A stretch of DNA of 64,000 nucleotides from Neonectria sp. B-13 (GCA_002682825.1 NOKP01000007.1:1736001-1800000), one strand, 5' to 3'. Counted from the first letter of the stretch, positions 23,071 to 34,834 are shown. Translations and numbers: made by a program. The notes: a model not told the origin generated them from the letters alone.

Positions 23071-24519
23071 TTACGCAACTCGTCGATGTTCTTCCTCCAA
23101 TGGCGAGACGGTTTGTACCACACACAGTTCTAAATCTTCAGCGTTCGGGTGCTGTCCGTCTTGTGATTTGTGTAAATGGGTTCCCAAGACTTCGGCTATG
23201 AATCTTTCTCGGTGTTGAAAGTGCCCTGGTCCCTCATTCTGAAGGAACTGTCCAGCAAGGTTGAGAAGGGCCATTTGATGGGGATCCGGCAGTGCTAGCA
23301 AACCTTGGACCCCGATTTCGACTCGACTCGTTCCTGGAGGACAGACAACTCGGCATAAATGAGAATTTTCCACAACCCTTACAGCAAAAGCTTCAAACAA
23401 CCCATGATCTACTAAAAAGGCAAGTACCCCTGTTAGTGACAAGGGATCTGGGACCACATGCCTCAGAGCATCGTTTGGATCTTTCTCTATGCCGTGTCGA
23501 GTCTCGGCGGCAAACTCAAGAGCTAGAACGAGTCCCTTTGTGTCCATTCCAACGGGTAAATCAAGGTATGGCCGATCATAGCCAACCCTTTTCCGCCACC
23601 AGAAATTGCAGAAAAACGACGAGATGATGACTGGGATAAGAATGACGTATGCCCACCATCTAGTGGCGGTGAGCATGGATCCTACACCTCCCACCATGGT
23701 CGCAGTTCCGTTGATGGCAAAATAAAGCTGCACGTCGAAACAATATTCGTTGACTAGGAGCACTGCCACAGTACCCTTCAGTCTGTTCTCGGCTGCGATT
23801 TTGTGAGACTGCTTCTTTCTCCATAAAATGATGGCCCAGAGGAAGTTGGCCAATCCATAAAGCGTAATGGGGGCGTTTCCGAGATAGCCTGAGAGAATGT
23901 TGCTGGCCATCCATACCTTGGGATTGGCACCACCGATGGCGAGAAAAGTTCCGACAGAAATTAAAACCGCGCCTCCACCCATTAAAATATCCATGCCCCA
24001 ACGGTTGATGACTTCTGTGTAAAGTTCTCGGGTGGTCATGTCGAGTAGCACATCGACTTGTTGGACAGGCTGGCCGTCCTCCAGCCGCTTAGCTTTATGG
24101 TCCCTGAAAAGTTGGCGCTGATTCCGGAGGAATCTGACGTTGTGCCAGGCCTTGCCCGCGTCTCTGAAGGCAAAGACTGAAAGCACTGCAGCAGCAGTGC
24201 CGCCAATTGCCATGAACACGACGGCATATACCGGCACGGGCGTGTCGTTCCATATGTTGGCGGCGAAATCGCCAGCATTAGCGAGTTCAAGCAGACCAAC
24301 AGCCCAGTGTAGGTTGTGTTCGAATCGGAGCCCTTGAGGATACGACCATCGTCGTCTCCCCTCGCTGAGTGTGACTTGGTCCAGGCCTGGGGCGTAGAAC
24401 TTGGTGCAACTTCCGATGCTGGTGGCACTTTCCAGTGCTTCTTCCTCCTTGATGGTGGTGGATAATACTGCGGCGTCGTCCACGCCGGGCGTCGCAGCGG
24501 CCATGTCTAGCGTCGACAT
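23071..24519 (-). CDS. Fungal multi-pass integral membrane protein, unknown function
   Basis: Single-exon ORF of 482 residues from the first ATG at 24519; upstream the frame offers only a GTG. It is uncharacterised to me. A soluble N-terminus of about 90 residues precedes roughly five hydrophobic segments: around VYAVVFMAIGGTAAAVLSV, ILMGGGAVLISVGTFLAIGG, ITLYGLANFLWAIILW, VQLYFAINGTATMVGGVGSML and WWAYVILIPVIISSFF. A soluble C-terminal domain of about 170 residues follows. The long uninterrupted frame with good codon use supports a real gene. Uncharacterised fungal membrane proteins with this layout are common. No transporter or receptor signature is visible. Confidence 0.75.
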   Translation of the reverse strand: MSTLDMAAATPGVDDAAVLSTTIKEEEALESATSIGSCTKFYAPGLDQVTLSEGRRRWSYPQGLRFEHNLHWAVGLLELANAGDFAANIWNDTPVPVYAVVFMAIGGTAAAVLSVFAFRDAGKAWHNVRFLRNQRQLFRDHKAKRLEDGQPVQQVDVLLDMTTRELYTEVINRWGMDILMGGGAVLISVGTFLAIGGANPKVWMASNILSGYLGNAPITLYGLANFLWAIILWRKKQSHKIAAENRLKGTVAVLLVNEYCFDVQLYFAINGTATMVGGVGSMLTATRWWAYVILIPVIISSFFCNFWWRKRVGYDRPYLDLPVGMDTKGLVLALEFAAETRHGIEKDPNDALRHVVPDPLSLTGVLAFLVDHGLFEAFAVRVVENSHLCRVVCPPGTSRVEIGVQGLLALPDPHQMALLNLAGQFLQNEGPGHFQHRERFIAEVLGTHLHKSQDGQHPNAEDLELCVVQTVSPLEEEHRRVA

Positions 24520-25420
24520 TTGATGTTTCCAAGATGCGCGAGTAACCTCGAAAGTCACAGATCGTGCTTCTTAGGATGCCAGATGTCCCGAAAGTCCCTC
24601 GACACGCAGAGCGAGCGTAGCTACCAGCCCGCTGGTAGATCTTTGGCGGTAACGAGTGGACAGCAAGAGTAGGGGAGGGTGCCGAAGGACCTGTCTGAGA
24701 AATGACAGACGTGCTGTTTGTCACTGCCCTAGTCTGATTGAAAGTTATTCAGGAGTCAGGTCAGAAATTCCCGATGCTCCAAGGCTTTTGCCTGGTTGCC
24801 AAGAACGCTAGGCCTTGGCATGTTTGTTCTTCCGTGCTAAAATTACAACAAGTCGGCAATGTCGGCAGGTGTGGATACAAGACAAGAAGGTTGATGCCGA
24901 AATGCCGTTTTGACCAATGTGGAGACTTGCCTGTCAGATGCGAACCTCCACAGTGATGAGCGATTCGTAACACGACGTCATGAGGCAGGATTATGCTATC
25001 ATGGCCGGAGGTGCCGTACTGTGGTCCACGGGCAAGTCCGACATGGTTACCAGGCATACAATGAACCCAAACCTACACCAACGAAAACTAATATCAAGAT
25101 GAGTTGGAAAAGGGATAAAGGTTAGTGTAGTCCCTGAAACCATCTTTCGAATATTATACCTAGTACGGGCCCGGCTCATGTCATCCCACAGAACTCCAGG
25201 AGACGCACATTAACCCTACAGTGACACCCCGTCACCCTGGACGCTAGGCCCACCTAGTATTTTAACCGTGACCCTGCAGGAGTGTGTTGGCTTCTCCGCA
25301 CTAGATCGCTTCAAGGAGCGCTTCAACAGCTATGAACACAATCATCATCTGCTGTGCCGTCTGACTCGTTATCAACGATGCACCTTCCCTAATGCACATT
25401 TAGAGTATGAACAGTACTAA
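24520..25420. other. Intergenic, no gene seen
   Basis: 0.9 kb between the membrane protein and the kinase relic. Short ORFs only. Confidence 0.4.
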
Positions 25421-25975
25421 GTGTCTCTCAATTGCTATTTTGAACCACAGAAAGTCCCGCGTGAAAGGGGCGTCTCGCTACAAGCAATTAATGCCCACAT
25501 CATTTTCTCCTGGTTGAAGCCTAGAAACGTCCTCCTAAACTCGCGCTTTTGGCCTTTTTATCTCGGAGATGAAGAACCCGAATCGCAGTACCCTGGGACG
25601 CCAGAGTACGCAGCACCAGAATAGCTCCTTGGCCAAGACGAATTCAAAGCGGTGGGCTGGTGGACATTGGGGGTTTTTCTCTACGAAATATTCACTGGAT
25701 TGTCCCCATTCTACGAGTATTCCGATGAGGTAAGCTGCAAAGTCCTCAAACAACCCATCCAGCTCCCCGAGACCCCTCCCCTAGTTGCCAAGGCCATTAA
25801 TCCCAAGCTTCTTAGCCGAAGCCCCGAGCAACGCCTGAGGGCCGACGGAGGAATTTATGAAATCAAGGCCCATCTGTTCATTGATGGAGTTGATATGAAT
25901 AAGACCCTCCAGCGCAAGTTGAACCTGATTTTAAACCGAACTGCGTCGCTGGGTACTTCCAGCAACATGGAGTAA
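25421..25975 (+). pseudogene. Serine/threonine protein kinase relic (C-lobe)
   Basis: One frame carries the C-lobe of an AGC-like kinase: LKPRNVLLNS (degraded catalytic loop), GTPEYAAPE (activation segment end), then GWWTLGVFLYEIFTGLSPFY and RSPEQRLRADGG. An in-frame TAG follows APE directly (25622-25624) and the kinase pattern resumes in the same frame. The catalytic loop has Trp where the essential Asp should be, and the DFG segment appears deleted. The N-lobe is missing. Decayed ankyrin repeats follow downstream, so this was probably a kinase-ankyrin protein. Confidence 0.72.
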
Positions 25976-26111
25976 ACAATACACTTGAGCAGGAGTGGCA
26001 CGGATTTTCATACGACTGGCCAGGTTTAATAAGGCTGAAGAGCAATACTGGAACTGACAATGGTTTGGGCTCGGAACCAGGGGAACAACCATTCAAGAGG
26101 ATGATGGTTGT

Positions 26112-26910
26112 GTGCTAGTATGGGAAGAGGGTCCTTCAAGGGAGTTCCATTTTTACAATCGCATCACAGGGGCAAAACAATCGGCCCATCCCCGACTTGT
26201 GCATCGTGATGCGCTTGGCGGTGCTCTGATCCACATTATGTCGATTCCACTGTCCCCAGTCGAAGCCAGAAGCAAGACGCCCTCGAGGCGGCAATACAGG
26301 CCGGACATGATCACGTTGTCCCACAACAATTAGAGTATGGCATGGACTTTAACATATCGATATTTGGCACCAATCGAACAAGCCCACTGCAATGGGCTGC
26401 AGAGCACGAAAACCTTGGTCTGGAGAGAATTTTCCTCCATAAGGGCGCTGATGCGAATTTCCCAAATTTCGCTGTGCGCTACAGACATGAAAGAGGGCCC
26501 GCATTGATTGAGGCTGCGGAGAAAGAACATCGGGAACTTACCGACGGCCTGGTGCGGAAAACTGTTTGGGTGGCCTCAACGAGAGCTCTGGGACTCGTTG
26601 TGGATCGACGGGATATTGCGATGGCAGACTCCTGCTGATCAACGACGTCCACTCGCCGGGGCAGCTAAACAGGGGAACGTGGACCTGGTTCGGTTACTGC
26701 TTACACGGCGCGGATGCCAACGTCGGCTACCATACGAAGTACTCTGAATTGGAACCTGATCGAGATGAACCAAGGACGGGAACGAATCACTTTACTAGGT
26801 GATAGGGTTTTCGAGTTAGCTATGCAGCTATGACAACAGGAAATGGTCCGATTGTTGCTCGCCGGCGGCGCAGACATCAGCCTTATGCAGCCTGCTTGGC
26901 CGGTGGCGGC
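26112..26910 (+). pseudogene. Ankyrin-repeat relic following the kinase fragment
   Basis: Broken pieces in more than one frame show ankyrin consensus: TSPLQWAAEHENLGLERIFLHKGADANF, LAGAAKQGNVDLVRLLLTRRG, HGADANVGYH and MVRLLLAGGADISL. Stops and frame changes lie between them. The spacing of about 33 residues inside each piece fits the repeat. It is most likely the C-terminal part of the dead kinase gene just upstream. Confidence 0.62.
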
Positions 26911-27244
26911 TTGAGGCAGAGCTGAGAGCCGGGTTCAGATGGATGGCCCAGTTTTAATGCCACAGCATCAAGACTATCGATATCTGATGCAGGGGGCTCT
27001 CCAATCAGCACAGGAAAATGATCGGTGGCGTCAAGCAAGTCAAATTGCGCCGGGAGCTACGGAGTGTTGTACCCCAGAAGAAGACTGGCGAGTCTATTCA
27101 ACCCCGTTGCAATAAAAGACGTCGTCGGTGTCTTCGTATGTGTGAATCTTTTTTGTTGCCGACGCACATAATCATCCTCTTGGTTCAGAAAACTATACAC
27201 ATTCGTTCAACCGAAAGATATTGTTTGTCACTCGCTATTCCAAA

Positions 27245-28147
27245 ATGATTCCCGTCAACACCAAGACCCTCGTGGCCGTACTAGCGGGTCTCAGCGTGAC
27301 AGGCGTTGATGCTGGTCCCTGTAAACCCATCACTTCTCAAACCGACGCAACAGTCACTTCGGCAACTGAGTCTGCGTCCTTAACTCTTACCTCTGCCGCT
27401 TCTACCACTCAGTTGACCTCTACCGACGCAACTGACACTACGTCGACGGCCCTCACCACGACCGAGACCGAATCAGCGACTTCCACCACTGCCACCGCAG
27501 CATCAACTTCCAGCTTGGCAAGCTGTCCCGCGCCCCCGTCGTGTGGGAATCAGGGCTTCGATTGGGCCTATTACAGCAACCCAGCGCGCAACACTGACAC
27601 AACCTACTCTACCTTCCATCCCGACTCCTTCAAGAACGTCGATTCCACTTACGTTAGCACAACATCTTTCGTTGGCGGCCTTTACCAGTCAGGCCCTCAG
27701 GGAACATCGGGTTCCATCTACGGCTCCACGACAGACCTCAACCTCGACTTCTTCGCCCTCAACCACCACGCCTATCTCTACGCCTGCGAGGCGGGCACCT
27801 ATCGCATCAACATCCCCTACGCCAACGACGCTGTTTACCTCTGGATCGGGGCTAAGGCCTATTCTGGCTGGACCGACGAGAACGCCGATGCCAAGGCCCG
27901 GTACAACCAGCCCGATCACATTGCTGGCCAAGCCAGCTTCAGCTTCACCCTACCTGCCAACACGTACATGCCGATTCGCTTTGTTTACGGTCAGGCACAG
28001 TATGGCGGCGGATTCAACTTTGATATTACCACTCCGTCCGGCCAGGTTATTGCTAGCAACGACGCAACCTCCAGCACCTATATAGTGCGATATTCATGTG
28101 ACAGAGTCACGGCGCCGCAGTATCCTCCGTTTGGAATGGAACTATGA
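27245..28147 (+). CDS. Secreted GLEYA-domain adhesin-like protein
   Basis: Single-exon gene of 300 residues. The start chosen exposes the signal peptide MIPVNTKTLVAVLAGLSVTGVDAG. Residues about 30-100 are a Ser/Thr-rich stalk, expected to be O-glycosylated. The remainder is a GLEYA-type carbohydrate-binding domain (PF10528): GFDWAYYSNP near its start, YLYACEAGTYRINIPYANDAVYLWIG in the core, and FVYGQAQYGGGFNFDITTPSG near the end. Family members bind galactose-type glycans on surfaces; binding specificity here is not known. There is no obvious GPI-anchor tail, so the protein may be released or bound through disulfides. The frame is intact, in contrast with the decayed flanks. Confidence 0.87.
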   Translation: MIPVNTKTLVAVLAGLSVTGVDAGPCKPITSQTDATVTSATESASLTLTSAASTTQLTSTDATDTTSTALTTTETESATSTTATAASTSSLASCPAPPSCGNQGFDWAYYSNPARNTDTTYSTFHPDSFKNVDSTYVSTTSFVGGLYQSGPQGTSGSIYGSTTDLNLDFFALNHHAYLYACEAGTYRINIPYANDAVYLWIGAKAYSGWTDENADAKARYNQPDHIAGQASFSFTLPANTYMPIRFVYGQAQYGGGFNFDITTPSGQVIASNDATSSTYIVRYSCDRVTAPQYPPFGMEL

Positions 28148-28819
28148 GTGAATTTATGAGGAGAAGCGTTAAACGCTAGTGATAGACTGCAAGCTGAAGG
28201 CTCAGTGCTAGCTACACTTCTTTATTATATTAAAGATTAAAAGTGGTTTGAGGTTAGAGTTGAGGATATTCAGGAGCGGCTATGACTGGATGAAAGGGAG
28301 GAAGGTCGGCTACAGCTAACTCAAAGACAAGTCATCTCGGGATTACAGTGGCAGGGTTGCAAAGGTCAATGTGACGGTTGAAGTTTCAGGGCTTAATACA
28401 GTTATGACCCTAATGAGAACCTGGCTCAAGTCGGGATTCCGCTGACGCACACAATGATATTAAACAGAACGGCTATAAGCCTTGGGTTCCTTAGTATGGA
28501 GCAGCATTTTAAAAGATCCATCCCGCACTAGAGACTATATCCCTTAAGACTTATTAGGTACCTTAAAATACAACATATATTGCCCAACATTGACAAGTTA
28601 TCCATTAATCACTCCATAGACTTAGGGGTTGTACGACAGCTAGGACCTTCAGTACACTAGACGCTTAGCAAGCCTTAATAAAATAAATATATAAAGTACT
28701 TGGTATATTTAGTCCTGGGCTAATAGCGCAATTGCTTTTTTCTGAAGACTAAATTTTGAAATGCTCCTCCGTAAAGATAACCATGTCCCCCCAGTTACTG
28801 AATGGTTCTCGAACGGCCT
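28148..28819. other. AT-rich intergenic segment
   Basis: About 670 bp, strongly AT-rich from roughly 28500 to 28745, with no ORF of note. The composition resembles decayed non-coding DNA. Confidence 0.4.
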
Positions 28820-29344
28820 CTAGCAGCTACAGCTGCAGACCCTTGGAAGACGACAGGCTTTCCCACAGCCAAAGTTCACATTGCCCTTGCCACAATCGCG
28901 CCAGGTCTTGCACTTCTTCCAGGGTCCCGCCCCCAATGCCGATGCAGTCCAGCACCATTAACCACCATCCCCGCAATGCTGCCAGCACCATTTATCGGAG
29001 CATCCGTAGGGCTCTTTAATGCAGCAAGCCCTCTCCTCGGGCGGGTTGGCGGAGGCCGCAGGAGTGGTGTCTGCGTAGTCAGGATCATCCAGCTAACCCT
29101 CCTCCATCGGAGCTAGAGATGCTCCCTTGTTGGGGTCTATTGTGCGGTTACGGCCGCGTGGGTGGTCTGCGTAGAGGGGGGGACCGGAAGGCTCCACGCC
29201 GTCCGGGAGCGGACCGTAAATGTTGAGGATTCAAAGGTCGCCGCAGGTTGCTTTGGCAGCTACCTCGGGAGATGCAGGCGCAGGCGCAGAGGAACCTAAG
29301 GCCGTGTAGGCGAGGGCAAGAAGGGTGTTTTTGGAATCTTTAAT
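28820..29344 (-). pseudogene. Small cysteine-rich secreted protein, disrupted
   Basis: One minus-strand frame of 174 codons has the layout of a small secreted cysteine-rich protein. It shows a hydrophobic signal-like start (LLALAYTALGSSAPAPA), a pro-like segment with GRNRTIDPNKGASLAP, and a C-terminal half with about 14 cysteines (CCIKEPYGCSDKWCWQHCG, WCWTAS, CKTWRDCGKG, CSCSC). The expected initiator is ATT instead of ATG. Three internal stops (TGA, TAG, TAA) interrupt the frame, which otherwise never shifts. I cannot assign a named family. It is probably a dead effector-like gene; function is unknown. Confidence 0.65.
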
Positions 29345-30271
29345 GTTTTGATAATCTTGAGGGCAGGTTGCAAGTTGTAAAAGGGTTCTCCCGAGACTGC
29401 TACCTCAGCAGTTAATTCATGCAAGCGGAAAGAAGTATACCGCTGCTGAGAAGAGGATGAGCCGTTCCACGGATAAATCGCTGAAAACCAAACGGCTTTA
29501 ATTGATATACATACCCATGAATATGGAAGGAAATCCATTCATCATGAAGCTGTTGCCTGAGAACAATAACAGTCTGCCTACATCTAAAACTGGGCACTAC
29601 CCAGTCAAAGTACAGCGCCTCTGGCCTGCATTTACGTATACGAGCTATTATCTTTTGTATTTCTCCTTCTATTCTTGGGGACTGTGGTGCATACGAGTTT
29701 CAAACGCTCATTAGGCGAGACGGGCGACGTGTCTTGGATGGTCTAGATCTTCGTAACACCCCAGCCGCTGTTTTGGTCCGCCTGCGGATAGAGGTGACAG
29801 GGTGGTCCGGAACGCAATGCGTAACCTGGCCCAGCCGGGTGTATCTGGTTACTCGGCTCACTCGGCAGGCTGCAGAAACGTGAAATGAGTCAAATTTAAT
29901 TTAGATAGATTATTTCTGAAACGTAAAAGTTTATTCCCTTTCCCCGATGATGCCCGACCAAGCCATCGTGGCGCCAAAGAGAGGGGTGTTATAGACGAAG
30001 AAACAGTGATCTGGGCATTCCACAAGTGTCACACGGGTCTGGTCACATCGAACACAACCAACAAGCAACATGTGCCAGAGCCGAATCAACCGGACGACAC
30101 AATGCATAGACAGAGGTTGCAAGCGACTCAGCGAGGTAATAAAGATACCACGTCTCCACCGGCCCGATATCTGCCTAATTCCATGCCGCCTGTCTAATGA
30201 GTCTCAGTTCCTTGGACCTCCTCCCTGCATTTTCAAGCTTTCGACATTGCTCCACCGCCTCTCCATCCAAA
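29345..30271. other. Intergenic, promoter of cerato-platanin
   Basis: 0.93 kb with no supported gene. A GC-rich block near 29720-29870 contrasts with AT-rich DNA around 29885-29940. ORFs are short. Confidence 0.4.
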
Positions 30272-30771
30272 ATGCGCATTTACAGGCTTGCACACGTCGT
30301 TTCCCTTATCTCTTCGACTTCTGCCATCTCTGGTCAGAGCTTATTACCCTTTCTCCCCATGAAACCTCGCTCATTTGGATCACAGTCACCTACAGCACCG
30401 TTTACGACGACCTTTCAAATCCCATCAGCCAGTTGGCAGGCTACAAGGAAGGCGTCGGCCTGATACCCGATATTGGTTATCCTGAAGGAAAGAACCTCCA
30501 CAGCATAGGCCCCCGCATCATGGCTCTTGATGCCATCGACGGGCCAGACTCTCCATCATGTGCATCCTGCTGGGAACTCGAGTACATGGAGGAGGCCCGG
30601 CTTTTTCTTGCCGTTGATGGCGCCAAGTCTGGCATGGTTCTTTCTCTCAAGGGCATGAACTCTCTACTAGGTGGAGAGGCTAAGGTACTTGGTCGTGTTG
30701 ATGTGAGTGCTACTCGAGTAGATTTGAGCAGTTGTGGCATTTGGAACCCCCTGAGAAGAAACTTTATCTAG
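30272..30771 (+). CDS. Cerato-platanin family secreted protein
   Basis: Exons 30272-30332 and 30386-30771, joined over a 53-bp intron, give 148 residues. A 20-residue signal peptide (MRIYRLAHVVSLISSTSAIS) is directly followed by the mature start VTYSTVYDD, the family hallmark. SCASCWELEY (Cys 79 and 82), GMNSLLGGEAKVLGRVDVSAT and VDLSSCG (Cys 137) match the cerato-platanin core. Family members are small extracellular proteins that bind chitin oligomers, self-assemble and often elicit plant defence. The family normally has four cysteines in two disulfides. Here the first one, expected about residue 39, is Gly (codon GGC at 30439-30441), and a short tail NPLRRNFI extends the C-terminus. Confidence 0.88.
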
Positions 30772-32339
30772 TTGTGAAGCATCTCGCCCTTCAGGGAGAA
30801 CTGCATTTCACACAGTCAACTGTGGGCATGTAACTATTACTTTACTATATACCTTTTATCAAAATTCTATTCTGTTTATTCCTATTAAGTAGAATATCTT
30901 ATTCTCTTTTTTAATGTCACGGGTGGAGCGGAGATAGGGATTGCGCCCACGATCCTGCGAGCCTCAGCGGTAGCGACGGCGATTAGTGATAGCTGTGTGT
31001 TTAACAGTAGGGTGTCTTAAATTGGTACATCCAAGACTTAGGATAAGCAGGGAAACAGTAGGTAATGTAAAAGATCCCTATCCCAGCTATAAAAGTGAGT
31101 AACGATATTAGCAGAACAGCCTCATTTGCGAAACTAACTGTTTGTCCACATAAAAACTGAAACATGAAATTATCCTATGAGCTCTTGTATGTAACTGGAT
31201 TCAGACTTATCAGTCAGGACGAAAGTAATTACAGGGGTCAGAGAGGGGATGGTTAGAAACTGCCTTCGAATCAATGGGAAACCATTTGTGGAGGGAGTGC
31301 GGGTGATGTTTGACGAATCGGCATGAGATAATTAGCCGTTAGTTCTGGGATACTGAGATTAGGAGAGGCGTTTTAAGCGTAACCATCAAGACTGGTCGGA
31401 AGAAGACTTCATTTTCCCAACGAGCTCCAACTGCCAGGGCTAGTTCTAGATAGGAACGGTATGGGCTGCGTTAGATGATGACGACGCCGTGCAAGTCTTT
31501 CAGCCCCTCAACCAACCGCGATATCAGTCATGCTCCGAAGACTTGGGTATTGGCGATGATGACGCATGAACTCACTCTTTAGGGCATATGAGCTATTGAA
31601 TAGTAGATAGTAAACTGTCAAGGTATCTTCAACTATAAGGTCAATCATATAGCCCGGTCCTGGTCAATTAACTCTTTGCATCATGCGTCTTCTCTCCCAA
31701 CTTCTCCTCTCCTTGGCAGATTCAGGACCCTTGGCTGCAAGGGCCAATTGAACTCTGATCTTACTTCCACTTGGGCTCACAAGCGACCCCGACGGTTTCT
31801 CTCAACTACTGCACTGTTGCTGCTGATGCAGGCAACTCAACAGCTGGATATTAGAAGTACCAAAACATTCGATTCTCAAAAGCGCCAACGCGCGATCTTC
31901 GCTGAGCCAAACCCTAGCGGCCTACAGTCGAGTCAGAGATCAATAAGGGCTCCTTCGCCGACGCTGAAACCGGCTGCCCAATAGTAACTTCTATCAGCAC
32001 ATAGCAACCTCTAATACTAACTACGCAATTCTCCCGTCAAACGTTTCCAATAGAACCTGACCTGTCAGACATTCTGAAAGACATGCTAAGCACGGTGTCT
32101 GGGGCAGCACGAGCACTTCTTTCCCAAGCTGCATGCTGGCTGTCAGCCCTGCTATTCGCGCTTGCCAATTCCCTATTGCCCGAAAAATTCCTTTCCCATC
32201 AGGGAAATCAAAAAGCTCGTCCCAACAATCAATTGAGACCAGAGTCGTTAGAGGTGAGCTGCGCGCTGTTGTGGATGATTCGGATTAACTCGGGGATAAT
32301 GTATCTGTAGTACTATGTTCATACCGGTTAATTAAGGTG
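30772..32339. other. Intergenic, mostly AT-rich, no gene seen
   Basis: 1.6 kb. An ATG at 31683 opens a short leader-like peptide (MRLLSQLLLSLADSG) that stops after 22 codons; I see no continuation. The rest has no recognisable coding sequence. Confidence 0.4.
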
Positions 32340-34834
32340 TATTTCCCCCCTGAGATCATTGGTAATATATCCAAATCGCCCAGTTTATTGCCCTTGTCAT
32401 CAAGGGTGATGATAGACTCAACTAGAGCAGCTGGAGTGTCTCGTAGGCCACGCAAGCCTAAATCAATTGGCATCTCACAGTCAGTGAAAGAAGGATGAAG
32501 TGATGTTCCAGTGAAGGAGTTTTGGAACTCTGCGTCAAATTGAAAGTGATTGACTAGATGCCAGGACTTCGGACTGTATGCGTAGAGCCTAGGTGTTGTT
32601 GGTGAGATAAAAAATGTCATGCCAGGACGGCCCAGATTTCCAAATACTCGTCGAACATACGGTCTCGACGATGTATCCGCAGCTGGAACTGCTATTAATG
32701 CTGAAGCAACATGAATAGAATCTCCGGACGATAGCGCAAATACGCCTTTCAGAGACGACGGCTCAATGTTGAAGTGTCCGGAATCGAACATGGAGAGGCA
32801 AGCAAAGACACGGGCTAGTAGTGTTGTAGTAAGATCGTCCTTCACGAATGAGTGCGCATTTCGAATAGATGGCGTCGGGGACTCGAGGGAAAATCTCCCC
32901 TCGTCTTCACTGTAGTGCGTATCGGGAATCTCGATCCAGCGAGCCTCGGATAACGTCAAATTCAATATTTCGAGGTTGACTGTGGCACCTTCTAGTTTCT
33001 CGTACACCGTTGTGGCAAGTTCCAGTGCTGAAATGGACCGCTCGGTGGTGGGCGAGCTTGAGAAAAAGTTCCTAAGGTGATCGAGCAGTTTATTTAGATC
33101 AAACGCTGAGTCAAGGAATATCTCATTGACTTCGTGTCGGGAGGCTGTACTGTACGACCCCGTCGGTCTCGTTCTGGCATGCTAGGTCAGGGCTTCGAGA
33201 GTGAGGTCGTCGAGTGATCTCTGCGCCCTTTCGCTTGAATAACGCAACCGTTTTCTAATATCCGATTACGTATTCGAAGACCACGGGCTGTGCGTAGCTC
33301 GGTATCATGAGAGTAAACTCCAATTCACTGTCTTGCAAGACGTCGTCAGGAAGAATGAATTCGGAGAGTTCTCCCCCCTCTTCCACGTGTTCCCTCGCGA
33401 GTCTGTTGTAGCACCCACGGCAAAATGGTATCACAGAGCAAACTTTCGCATGGAAACTAGACTGAGAGTGAGGGTGTTGGGTCACCAGGGTGTTCAATTG
33501 CTCAAGGCTTACTGGCTCGAGGCTGAGTGGATATTTGTCGGTGAGTTCGTCGGCCGCAATGGGCGGCATGGCGAGTTCACAGTCTCCAGCCGCGATTGGT
33601 TCTGTACTACGCGGTCTCATACAGTCGAACGAGATAATGGAAGTAAAGTTCGCGCACGTTGACTGACCAGGATGGCAAAATTCCGTGCATCTGTTGCCGG
33701 TCATCTTGCAGTAGCACTCGACAGATGAAGCTAACATGCACTGGCATTATCACCCTCACACGCTGTTTGGGGTGTGTCAATGCTTGCTACTACCCAACGC
33801 GTATCACCCAATGCGGCTTTCAATTCAGAGTTACAGGCCCGTTTCCAAGAACTCCTGGGGATAGGCAGAGCAGACGCGTACGCGTACGTAGGGCTAACAT
33901 CGCCTTCCTTCGATTCAGTCAGGTACCTGACGATGAGATCTTGGGCGGGACATTGCAGTCCCTGGGCAATATTCCGCAATACTTCGATTCGCTGCGTCGG
34001 ACCTCCTCCTAGTGAGCTGCGAGTAGTTGACCATTGCAAGTAGAACAGAGAAGTTCGTTAAATCGAACAGGGGTGGAAGTGTAATTTTATACGGCGAAAG
34101 GAAGTATTCGCACCTCCGGCGTCCAAGACCAAATAACTTGATGGACTGCAGTCGCTCTAGACCGTTGGCTTTGAGATATCTAGACGCAGCCTCTGACATG
34201 AAGGCCAGCCAGGGTAATCGGTGTCCGGCAGAATTGACATGGTTTGAGATGAAGTTAATGAATTCGCACGCCTCATCAACTTCAACGTTGTCCGCCCACG
34301 GTCCGAGGATTGCTCCAAGCATGACAATCCAGAAGTCGTCGATGGTTACTCAAGACGTGTCGGACGCAATATGTCGCTCTCTGGTTTCCGGGGGACTGTA
34401 AAACCGCATGTGGGACAGAGGTAGAGACCAGGTAACTCCTTCACGACTAGGATTTGAACTTGACGAGAGATGGTAATGAGCGCACCACGCATCAACTCGT
34501 CGTTCTAGTCTACTTCCTTTGCCTCGTCGAGCAAGACTTCCATGTTGGGGTAGAGGTGCCAAGAGGATATAGCAAGCAGGATGGCCCCGTCATTAACTCG
34601 TTGTGGTACGCCCTGAACAAGGCGCTCCATGGTTTCCATGGCGGATCTCCAGGCTTTCATCACGCTTTCATACGGGTCACTGCTGGAATTGACGGGGATG
34701 CCGATATTGTTGATGATGAGAGTAAGCTGCGTCTGCTGGCGTCGCTTGGCAGAATCCGCGGTATAAAGCCAGGAGCGGGCACTGGCATCCCATGCGGTCA
34801 GGTCCTCTCGCGTGATAATCTGTTGGGCAGCCAT
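32340..34834 (-). pseudogene. Large fungal protein of unknown function, multiply disrupted
   Basis: Successive minus-strand pieces in shifting frames read as one large protein. They begin [23 protein letters not shown] (34834), then [89 protein letters not shown], and finally TTLLARVFACLSMFDSGHFNIEPSSLKGVFALSSGDS. I recall this as a common uncharacterised fungal family of roughly 700-900 residues, not a named domain. Lesions include an in-frame TGA near 34350, a frame change around 34025, another near 33735, a TAG near 33184, and an early C-terminal end. An intron cannot explain all of these. Confidence 0.65.

Noticed and set aside
33870..33895. CGTACG-rich palindromic stretch
   Set aside because: Short, inside a decayed coding sequence, and explained by its former codons.
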